A DNA stretch of 64,000 bases from Hesseltinella vesiculosa (Eukaryota > Mucoromycota > Mucoromycetes > Mucorales > Cunninghamellaceae), in contig MCGT01000005.1 of the NCBI GenBank assembly GCA_002104935.1, positions 1 through 64,000 on the forward strand, read 5' to 3'. Shown here piece after piece: positions 55,190-64,000 of this stretch. The notes under the pieces are model-generated. The model searched no databases. It was not told the DNA's origin and saw only the letters and a list, made by a program, of their open reading frames with translations. A program made the translations under genes and the position numbers. Numbering within the stretch: the first letter of the stretch is position 1; each line of letters opens with the position of its first letter.

Positions 55190-56254
55190 CAAAAAAATGA
55201 ACGTAACAGGTCAAAAGCTGGTGACCATTGCCAATCGGCCTGATTTTTTTTTAACATCATCCTCATACCTGCATTTGCACACTTATGCAAAATGTAAGAT
55301 CGCTCTGATCACTCAAAAATGCTGTGGAGCATTTGCTTTTTTATTTTCTAAATGAAAATGAAAAAAGAATGGGTGGTCAAATTCAACCTCCGCTAGCATC
55401 ACCATTCCTGCTGGCTGGTGCTGTAGAAGCATCAATGTAACGAACACCTTGATTAGTGATGCATTTGAGAAGGCGTGGGGGCGAATGGTCTAGGACTTTA
55501 AACCTGATGGATTTTTGAAGCATAATCGGTGAAGAAGACCTCTGTTCCCACTACCCATTTTGTTTTGGCTAACATGACACCACCTTCAAAGCGGATGTTG
55601 AAATCGAACAGAGCATGGTTTTTTTTTTGCCCCGCCATCTTATTTTTTCTATGCATTGTTGTTCCTGGAGTGTGGCACCTGCCTGGCCTGTGCGTTGAAC
55701 CTTGGTCATTGCTGATTAGATTCTGGACACGGTGCGTGCTTAAGCGAAAAAAACCAACCAATGGGGATATTTTATTGGATGGTTTCCATTCCCCAAATCC
55801 AAATCGCCCAAGCATCAACTTTCTCCATTCACCGCAAATGATACACGCATAAGTTCTTTATGAAAAAATGTTCATCATTACTTGGGGGACGAGAGAGAAG
55901 CTTACCAAGGTAGTCTATTGCTAGCCAGCGGTACTATGACGATATGAAGATGACTTATCTATATCTTCTAAAAATTAATATTTTTTAAAAAAAATAAAAA
56001 AAGAACCGAGGGAGTTTGGGCTTCACTGCAAGCAGTCTAGCTGCTGGTATTATTTTTATCGAGAAAGGAAAAATGGAAAAAACTAAATGGCGAGGACGAG
56101 GTGTGCAGAAGAAAGCGCGCTGGTTCAGAGAAGCAGTGATGGCAATTTAATTTTTATTTCTTTTTTCACTTTAGACTCTTTTTTTTCTTCTTCTTTGATT
56201 AGCTAGTTAGAGAAGTAGAAAACTGGCCTACAGGAAAAAGTAAACTCAAAAAAG
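55190..56254. other. gene-poor region before the AGC kinase
   Basis: A/T-rich sequence with frames on both strands at 55498-55852 that overlap each other and show no motif. The last 200 bases form the kinase promoter with pyrimidine tracts. Confidence 0.35.
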
Positions 56255-58097
56255 ATGACCAGCAACGTGGAAGACAAGCGGGCCAATGTGTTTGTGCGAC
56301 GGCTCAAATCCATCTTTGCGTACACTCATCAAAAGAAATCAACCGAGGCAGCCAATGGTGACGATGACGTTGAACCAGCTCGGTTTTCGGGTGACAAGCT
56401 GGTACTACAGACCCCCAGCGCCAAGATGCTCAACATGAGCCGGCAACAGCCTGTCAACTTGCCGCGGTACCATCGCACTTACAGCAGCACCAGTGTCAAG
56501 GTGCAGGCCATTCAAGTGCATCCTTCAAGTTTTACAAAGATGCATATGCTCGGCAAAGGTGATGTCGGTCGAGTGTATTTGGTGAAACAAAAAGGCACAA
56601 ACAAGCTATTCGCCATGAAAGGTAAAAACGCCAAAAAAGTCGATGCGGGCGGGCTTTTGATTTTCATTGGCCACGGCCTCGTTCTGGACATGCAGTTTTA
56701 GCCAAACGGGAAATGGTCAAACGCAACAAGATCAAACGAGCGCTGGCCGAGCAAGAGATCCTGTCCACCTCGAATCACCCCTTCATTGTCACTTTGTATC
56801 ACTCTTTTCAAAGTCAAGACTACCTTTACTTTGTCATGGAATATTGCATGGGCGGTGAATTTTTCCGAGGTAACAAAAAAAAAAGTTGGAGCAACCGTTG
56901 ACAGCTATTTCTGGGGAGCAGCTTTACAAGGTAGACCTGGTCGTTGCTTGGAGGAGGAAGGTGCACGTCTTTATGCTGCCGAAGTGGTGTCAGCTTTGGA
57001 ATATCTGCATTTGCATGGTTTCATTTACCGCGACCTAAAGCCTGAAAGCAAGTCCAAAAAAAAAAAAAAATTGTGCGAGGCGTAAGCTAATTTTCCTGAT
57101 AGACATCTTGCTCCATCAAAGTGGCCATATCATGTTGACCGATTTCGATCTCAGCAAGGGTTGTTCTTCGCCTGAAGCTCCAGGCATTGTCAAGGCGCAT
57201 TTGCCACATTTGGTTTGTTACTTCATTATCATGTGGCGAGGTTACTCAACCATTTTTTTTTTGTTGCTGTTTGTAGCCACCTTACATTGACACCCGTCGG
57301 TGCGTGCACAATTTACAAACAAACAGCTTTGTTGGCACCGAAGGTAAAAATTCAAAAAAAAATAGAGGGTGGCTGATGAGTGATTTTTATTTGATTGATG
57401 TAGAATACATTGCACCCGAGGTAATCAAAGGCCGAGGACATAACTTTTCTGTGGATTGGTGGACGCTGGGCATCTTGATCTATGAAATGCTGGTAAAAAC
57501 ATCCCGCGGCTATTTCCTCTAGCCAAACCGAGGACCACATTTTCATGTACTTTTCTTCTTTCCCAGTATGGCACGACCCCTTTCAAAGGCCTTAATCGAA
57601 ATGACACGTTTGGTCGGATTTTGGAAAAAGAAGTGACCTTCAAAGATCAACCAGCGCCTTATGCTCAAGTTCCTTCAAGCTCATGTCGCCACTTGATTCG
57701 TAAACTATTACACAAGGATCACAACAAACGGCTTGGCTCAAGAGCAGGTGCTTGTGACATCAAAGTAAGAAGCAGAATGAAGAGAGAAGCTGTCGATGAT
57801 AACGCAGCCACCCCCCCTCTTTTTTTCTAGGCACACGCATTTTTCAAACCATTGAATTTTGCTCTTCTAAGGCACCAGGTGCCACCGATTGTTCCGCTGA
57901 TGCAAAAACCAGATGGCAGTGATGGTATCAATTTTAAAAAATTGGCAGCAGAAAGCATCAGCCTGGACCTTGAGGCAGATCGCACCATGGTGAATGTGCA
58001 GATGACCGACAAGGCCAAGCCTGGGCATAATCCATTTGCTGGCTTCAGCTCCATCACTCTTCAACATGATGATGAATCAGATTTTTCAGACACTTAG
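56255..58097 (+). CDS. AGC protein kinase (Fpk1/Kin82/nrc-2-like)
   Basis: About eight exons give about 480 residues. A short N-terminal region precedes the kinase domain: [20 protein letters not shown] (glycine loop), [15 protein letters not shown] (catalytic Lys), [26 protein letters not shown] (RDLKPEN), LTDFDLSKG (DFD in place of DFG, normal for this subfamily), [20 protein letters not shown] and [16 protein letters not shown]-terminal extension includes [14 protein letters not shown]. An insert between DFDLSKG and SFVGTE is typical of the Fpk1/nrc-2 and phototropin branch. Yeast Fpk1 activates phospholipid flippases at the plasma membrane. Confidence 0.93.
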
Positions 58098-58374
58098 TCT
58101 GCGATTTAGTTTTTCTCGTAATTTAATTTATTCATCTTTCAGTAAAATAATAACACAGCATCGCTCATCGAGGCAAAGCTGAGTGAAAAAAAAAAAATCG
58201 AAAAATTAGCGGAAGGGGAACTGGCCAATCACAGCACAAGACAAGACCCTGGAGGTCGGTGGCTTTCCACTTTTTTTTCCTCTGGGTGTGAAATATGGCA
58301 GTGTTTTTTTTTGTTGTTTGTCCCCTTTTCTTTTTCTTTTTCCTCACTCGCTTTTTTAAAAGACTTGTAACAAG
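58098..58374. promoter_or_regulatory. ATP synthase alpha promoter
   Basis: A CCAAT box at 58225-58229 lies about 146 bases before the ATG, followed by T-rich and pyrimidine tracts. CCAAT boxes near respiratory genes are bound by the Hap complex in fungi; binding here is inference. Confidence 0.5.
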
Positions 58375-60222
58375 ATGCTTCGCAACATCGCCCGTGCTGC
58401 CGCTCCTTTGGCTCAACGTTCCGTTTTGTCCGCTGTAAGTGTTTTACGCCTAGCCATTTTCTTTCCATCGAGCCCTACCTGCTACGCTTTTTTCGAGATT
58501 GTTTATCTTTCGCTACCAAAAAGATTTTCATACATCCCTGTGCCCATTGCCGTTTTATTCACGCATTTGTTTTCTTTTAGGCCCGTCTCAACCTCGGTGC
58601 TGTGGCCACTGCTGCCCGTACCTACGCTTCTGCCAAGCCCACCACTTCTGAAGTGTCTTCCATCCTTGAAGAACGTATCCTCGGTTCTTCCAGCGAAGCC
58701 AACCTTCAAGAAACCGGTCGTGTCTTGTCCATCGGTGACGGTATTGCCCGTGTCTATGGTTTGAAGAACGTCCAAGCCGAAGAAATGGTGGAATTCTCCA
58801 GCGGTCTCAAGGTACAGTTGTCGACCCAAAATAAAAAAAAAAGTCTAACCGTTTTTCAAAACTTGATAGGGTATGGCCCTTAACTTGGAAGCCGACAACG
58901 TCGGTATTGTGGTGTTCGGTAACGATCGTTTGATCAAGGAAGGTGACACCGTCAAGCGTACCGGTGCTATTGTCGATGTGCCTGTTGGTCCTGGCATCTT
59001 GGGCCGTGTGGTCGATGCCCTTGGTAACCCCATCGATGGCAAGGGTCCTTTGGAAACTGCCGGTCGTTCCCGTGTGCAAGTCAAGGCTCCTGGCATTTTG
59101 CCCCGTCACTCTGTCAACGAACCTATGCAAACTGGTATCAAGTCTGTCGACTCCATGGTGCCCATTGGTCGTGGTCAACGTGAATTGATCATTGGTGATC
59201 GTCAAACCGGTAAGACTGCTGTCGCCCTCGACACCATCTTGAACCAAAAGAACTGGAACAACGGCTCCGACGAATCCAAGAAGCTGTACTGTATCTACGT
59301 TGCTGTTGGTCAAAAGCGTTCCACCGTCGCCCAATTGGTCCGTACCTTGGAAGAAAACGACGCCATGAAGTACACTACCGTGGTGGCTGCCACTGCTTCT
59401 GAAGCTGCTCCTCTTCAATACTTGGCTCCTTTCTCTGGTGCCGCTTTCGGTGAATGGTTCCGTGACAACGGCCGTCACTCCTTGATCATCTATGACGATT
59501 TGTCCAAGCAAGCTGTTGCTTACCGTCAAATGTCTTTGTTGTTGCGTCGTCCCCCCGGTCGTGAAGCCTACCCTGGTGATGTGTTCTACCTCCACTCCCG
59601 TTTGTTGGAACGTGCTGCCAAGATGAACAAGGACTTTGGCTATGGTTCCATGACCGCCTTGCCCATCATTGAAACCCAAGGTGGTGATGTGTCTGCTTAC
59701 ATTCCTACCAACGTCATTTCCATTACCGATGGCCAAATCTTCTTGGAAGCCGAACTCTTCTTCAAGGGTATCCGTCCCTCCATCAACGTCGGTTTGTCCG
59801 TGTCCCGTGTCGGTTCTGCTGCCCAAACCAAGGCCATGAAGCAAGTTGCCGGTTCCTTGAAGCTTTTCTTGGCTCAATACCGTGAAGTCGCTGCTTTCGC
59901 CCAATTCGGTTCTGATTTGGATGCCTCCACCCAATTCTTGTTGAACCGTGGTGCCCGTTTGACCGAACTGTTGAAGCAACCCCAATACACTCCCTTGGCC
60001 ATTGAAGTCCAAGTCCCTATTGTGTTTGCTGGTGTCAACGGTTTCTTGGACAAGGTCCCTGTCAACAAGGTTGTCGACTGGGAAAAGGACTTCATTGCCC
60101 ACATCAAGTCTGAACACAAGGATACTCTCGATGCCATCCGTACCGAAGGTGTCCTCTCCAAGGACTTGGAAGGCAAGCTCCGCACCATCTGTGAAAACCA
60201 CACCAAGACCTTTGCTGCTTAA
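58375..60222 (+). CDS. ATP1: mitochondrial ATP synthase F1 subunit alpha
   Basis: Three exons (58375-58434, 58581-58811, 58870-60222) give 547 residues. A presequence ([20 protein letters not shown] ... AARTYASA) is followed by the beta-barrel domain, the nucleotide-binding domain with Walker [14 protein letters not shown], and the [11 protein letters not shown]alker B region. The conserved [14 protein letters not shown] block contains the arginine-finger neighbourhood ([10 protein letters not shown]). It is part of the F1 catalytic hexamer in the mitochondrial matrix. Codon choice is strongly biased to C- and T-ending favoured codons, as in highly expressed genes. A 481-codon frame on the other strand is a by-product of this bias. 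Confidence 0.98.
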
Positions 60223-60469
60223 TTGATCCAACTCATCCCTCATTCTCTCCACTAAACCATCTCACCTTTGTCGATTCTATTTTTTTTTTTTTCACGCTCA
60301 CCCCATTTTTTCCCACCACCCCCACTCTCGTCATTTGAATTTGGCTCGTTTAGAAATTACTTGTAGTTATATGCTTCGTCCCGAAGTAAGAAGAAATAAA
60401 GCTTTATTTGTTAGAATTGAGAATGGTCAACAGGGGGAAGAAAAAGAATATCGCAGAGGGTAAAACCGG

Positions 60470-62596
60470 TCAGGTAGAGACGGGGGTGGTAGGACGGCTC
60501 GAGGGTGGTGGGGGTAAATAGGAATTCAATGTTTTCATCAGGGCGTGCCATTGTTGATGCTGTTCTTTGGTCAGTGTGATTTGTTGCTGCACCAAGTCCT
60601 GGTAGAGGATCGACACATACACTTGCTGTCGATGTAAATTTTCCATTTCGCAAGCCAAACTGTAAAGAATAAACGTTCGACGGTGTTGTTGTAATGCTTC
60701 TCGGATATGGGACTATGAAGAAGAGAGAGTGAAGGGGGGGGGAGATTAGGGTGTGGGCTTTCCTAGCGGTTATCCACTTTTCTCTTACCGAAGTCAGCAT
60801 GATATCCATTTGGTCTTTTGTGAGACGTTGGTATGGCCGGTCGTTGGCAAAGCCATTGGTCTTGATGATGAGTTGGGCAGCCGTGACTTTGGGGATAGAG
60901 TGCTGTTGGTATTCGATGGCGCGGTCCAGATCCTCTTTGCGGTCCAATAGAGCTTGGAAAGACAGACAGAGGTCGCGGTGGTATTGAAGCTGTTCCATCA
61001 CCTTTGTCATGAATGGCATCCAGCGATCGTCCAAAAAGGAGCCCATGGTTTTCAAGCTATGGGCCATGGCATGTTGATCCTTGTGGAGGGATTCTTGTTC
61101 CTTCAGCATCAGCAGTTTCTCCGCTTCGGTCATAGCACTAATGCGTCAAAGGTGTAAGCTTTCCAGATCACTTTCTCCTTCCACCCCCTGCTTACTCTAG
61201 GATAATGCTAAAACGGGTCATATCGTTGGCATTGGCTTGTTCGCGATAGATCCAACGTTGGACAACATCGAGCATTTGGTCATAAGCATACAGAGCAGGT
61301 GCCAGGCGCAGCTGCCAGCGTCTCAGACGATCGTGCAAATCGCGGGGTATCAGTGGCCGCAGCGATTCCATGGATGGCGTTGTGCGGACAAATTCATCCT
61401 CCAGGCTGGGCTTGGCTTTCTGGAACCATGAGGCAAAATCCTACATGGGAAAAGTAGGTAAAGAGAAAGGCGATCTTTTTTTTTTTTTTGTACCTGGTGA
61501 TGAATAAAGTTGGTCACCAGTTCGTCCTTGCCAAGGCAGGGGTGACGAACCAGGGCATTCATAAATCGATTCAAGCCGCGGCGTCGTTTTTCCAAAAAGG
61601 CATCGTTGACTTTTTTTTTTTTAGAAGCTACATGAGCAAGGACTTTCTTTCCATGATGATTGACCTACTTACAATTGCGCAGTTGCTTGGGTGGAAGGAG
61701 GGGGACGGCACGAAGAGGGAAGCGTTTAAGCAGGGATTCCCAGAGCAAGTAGAAATCGCTGTAGCGGCGCACTACAGATACTTGATGAAGCTGGCTGTGA
61801 ACAGTGTAGGTGGTGTGTTTGAAGACCAAGCCTTCACGATGAGGAACCAATTTGACAGTGATTTGATCCAGGAGCAGGAACCATTCATAGCTGGTGGCGT
61901 TTGGTTTCTTGGTAGATCGCGATGGTGGTTTGGTAGGAGCGGCGGGCGCGACAGTGGCAGGTGGCATGGTGCGGATGTTGGGTATGGGTAGTTCTACAAG
62001 AAGTATCAAATACTGTTGCTCAGCTGTGGGTAAGTTTACCTCGACGATATTGATTGACCGTCTCCAACGACACATCTGCGCGTCGTTAAAAAATAAAAAG
62101 TAAGTGCTCCCATGTTCCATAAAAAAAAGGAGTCCTACCCATGTGGTTTTGATGACAAGCCAATAGCGCTATAGCCAAGCTGCATTGATTAAAAGAAATA
62201 TGGATGCCTGGGTCGCAGAGTAAAAGAATCTATGAAGAAAGATGTCAGCCAAACAAGGCAATTCAAAGCTGGCATTGGCGATTACTTTTTTTGCCGATGC
62301 AGCCGTGGTGTTTTGCTCCAAAAAGGTTTTCAGATGGTCGACAGTCAATGGGGTATGGATTTGGATGAGTTGCTGATAGATATCCACATAAATTCGTGGG
62401 AGGTCAATATCATCTATACGACATGAATGGCGTTTGAGTACGTAGAACGGTGGTCTTGGTCTCCTTTTTTTTTTTTTTTACTCAGGAGTGTTGCTGGCGT
62501 TAGCGTGCCATGATATGGCCCGCGCTGTTCTTGACTTGGTAGTGGCAAAGAAGAAAATGGGCGGATAAGGTCATCCAACAACGGTCTGTCCGTCAT
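60470..62596 (-). CDS. sorting nexin Mvp1/SNX8
   Basis: A minus-strand gene of about eight exons and about 560 residues. An EH-like N-terminal region (DLPRIYVDIYQQLIQIH ... ILLLCDPGIHISFNQCSLAIALLACHQNHMDVSLETV) leads into QYRRELPIP. The PX domain holds DQITVKLVPHREGLVFKHTTY and VVRRYSDFYLLWESLLKRFP with the phosphoinositide-binding RR(Y)SDF. The C-terminal BAR-like region is helical (MTEAEKLLMLKEQESLHKD ...). Mvp1/SNX8 remodels endosomes and returns cargo to the Golgi in a retromer-independent route. The exon after AKK (GTAATC ... CATAG|ATTCTT) was fixed by the conserved ALLACHQNHMDVS block. It diverges from PCNA. Confidence 0.9.
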
Positions 62597-62929
62597 TGAA
62601 GAACACGCACAAAAAAAAAAAAAAAAAAAAAAAGGTGGTGGGTGAAAGAGAAGGGATGGCCGGAGGAATTCTCAAGCTTACTAGGACCAGCCAAAGTTTA
62701 CCAGCCAATCAATGCGCTACTTTACTTCTGCGGGAGTGACTTGTTCGGCCGCGAGTGAAATTTTTTTCTTTCTTCTACGCGTCTGTGGTTTTTCGTTTCT
62801 TTTCTTTTTTTTCTCATCCAAAAACAACACTCGGTAAGACGCCTGTCGAGTTTTTTTTTTTTTTTTTTAAAAAAAAAATGCCATCTAACGTTTACCATTG
62901 CTTGTAGTTTTCTTTCACTCTACGTAATC
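62597..62929. promoter_or_regulatory. shared SNX8/PCNA promoter with MCB box
   Basis: An ACGCGT MluI cell-cycle box lies at 62777-62782 and a CCAAT box at 62704-62708. In other fungi ACGCGT is bound by MBF and drives late-G1 expression of DNA replication genes such as PCNA. A GTAAGA ... TTGTAG pair at about 62834-62907 could be a 5' UTR intron of PCNA. Confidence 0.6.
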
Positions 62930-63899
62930 ATGCTCGAAGCCCGTCTTAATGAAGCCAAATTGTTGAAGGCTGTTTTGGAAGCCATCAAGGAGCTTGTGTC
63001 TGAATGTAACTTTGACTGTAACGATACCGGCATTGCTTTGCAAGCTATGGACAACTCCCATGTCGCCTTGGTGTCCATGTTGTTGCGTGCCGATGGCTTT
63101 GATCCTTACCGCTGTGATCGTAACTTGCCCTTGGGTATCAACTTGACCAGCCTTAACAAGATCTTGAAGTGTGCTCGGTCTACTGACATTACTACCTTGA
63201 AGGCCAACGACAATGGCGATGTTCTGAGCTTGGTCTTTGAAAGCAAAGGTAATTGGCAAGACAGGATACAGCCATTGCTCTGGTTAGGTCCCTGACACCT
63301 TTTTATTGATGTAGATAGCGACAAGATTAGTGAATATGACTTGAAGTTGATGGACATTGATAGCGAACACTTGGGTATCCCTGAAACCACTTACGACGCC
63401 GTGGTCTCCATGAATGCTGTGCGTTTCAAGGAAACCATCGCTGATCTTGCTCAAATCAGTGACTCCGGTAAGCTTCCCTCCCGCCTGCTCACGCAATCTT
63501 GTAGGATCTTTCAACGTGCTTATTTTTCTTTGTTGCTAGTGACCATTGATTGTACCAAGGATGGCATCAAGTTCTCTTGCGAAGGTGAAGTTGGTAAGGG
63601 TGGTGTGACCATGAAGGCGGGTGGCGCTGTTGATAATGTAAGTGGCAAAGCAGTCAAACAATGGTGACTTACTTTGGTGATCTTATTTACAGGAAGACGA
63701 TGCTACCAACATTGAACTTCAAACCAGTGTCAGTATGACTTTTGGTATGAAATACTTGGTGAACTTCACCAAGGCCACTCCCTTGTCCACCCGTGTCAAC
63801 TTGAGCCTGTCCAACGAAGTGCCTTTGTTGGTTGAATACAAGCTCGGTGACCTGGGTCACGTTCGTTACTACTTGGCTCCCAAGATCGGCGATGAATAA
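62930..63899 (+). CDS. POL30: proliferating cell nuclear antigen (sliding clamp)
   Basis: Four exons (62930-63248, 63315-63467, 63540-63637, 63693-63899) give 258 residues, the standard PCNA length. Conserved pieces are [38 protein letters not shown] (contains the inner-helix and PIP-pocket neighbourhood), the [20 protein letters not shown] region around the modified lysine, the [13 protein letters not shown] interdomain linker and the end [24 protein letters not shown] trimers encircle DNA and hold replicative polymerases and repair enzymes. Codon bias is high. The last 100 bases of the window are its 3' flank. Confidence 0.98.
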
Positions 63900-64000
63900 A
63901 TCGCCCTTCTCTTCCATTGCTCTCTTTATTCTTTCCTCATCTCCAAAATATCCCCCCCCCCTCCATCCTGGTGTCAGGAAAAAAAAAAAAACTCTTCATA

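Noticed and set aside
58807..60252. 481-codon open frame antisense to ATP1
   Set aside because: It mirrors the codon-biased ATP1 exon, begins and ends within or just beyond it, and has low-complexity Thr/Gly/Asp content. It is a by-product of ATP1 codon bias.
1..64000. CRISPR arrays, operons or Shine-Dalgarno sites
   Set aside because: The spliced genes, mitochondrial proteins and chromatin genes show a eukaryotic nuclear genome. No regularly spaced short repeats were seen.

Overview
The window looks like nuclear DNA of an early-diverging (Mucoromycota, probably Mucorales-type) fungus. Genes are dense, lie on both strands and are cut by many short GT-AG introns of about 50-110 nt. Intergenic gaps are rich in poly(A)/poly(T). 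The gene set fits this placement: Sla1, GGA, Nrd1/Seb1-like, Dsc3, Dfg10/SRD5A3, an Avt3-type transporter and a fused betaine-lipid synthase, together with genes uncommon in yeasts (a 4E-BP homologue and a METTL15/RsmH-type rRNA methyltransferase). The placement is inference from gene content, not from a database search.

Layout. 1-11.4 kb: 4E-BP-like translational repressor, ZIP metal transporter, casein kinase 1, Zn2Cys6 transcription factor, transaldolase, peroxisomal-type acyl-CoA thioesterase. 11.6-18.0 kb is an accessory island: F-box protein, relic exons, a head-to-head pair of very divergent histone-fold genes (H2B-like and H2A-like), a Tc1/mariner-type transposase with an adjoining accessory ORF, and a gutted Ty3/Gypsy element. 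18.4-30 kb: endocytic adaptor Sla1, betaine-lipid synthase, homeodomain protein, GDSL hydrolase. 30.8-39.4 kb: MFSD1-like transporter, GGA adaptor, Dsc3, polyprenol reductase, mitochondrial uS19, cyclophilin. 39.4-41.3 kb: gene-poor with possible transposon debris. 41.4-54.1 kb: CID-RRM termination factor, arrestin, vacuolar amino-acid transporter, METTL15-like methyltransferase, PSP1-domain protein, a small RVSF-motif protein. 54.1-56.2 kb: gene-poor, with a second copy of a repeat from 12.7 kb. 56.2-64 kb: AGC kinase, ATP synthase alpha, Mvp1/SNX8 and PCNA. The last two diverge from one promoter carrying an MCB (ACGCGT) box.

Most genes are unrelated housekeeping genes. The loose themes are endosome/Golgi traffic (Sla1, GGA, SNX8, arrestin, Dsc3) and lipid metabolism (BTA1, ACOT8, Dfg10). 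The strongest candidates for something undescribed are the divergent H2A/H2B-like pair, which has lost several nucleosome landmark residues, and a required single-nucleotide exon in the amino-acid transporter. Exon models were made by hand from reading frame and splice consensus; no search or RNA evidence was available.
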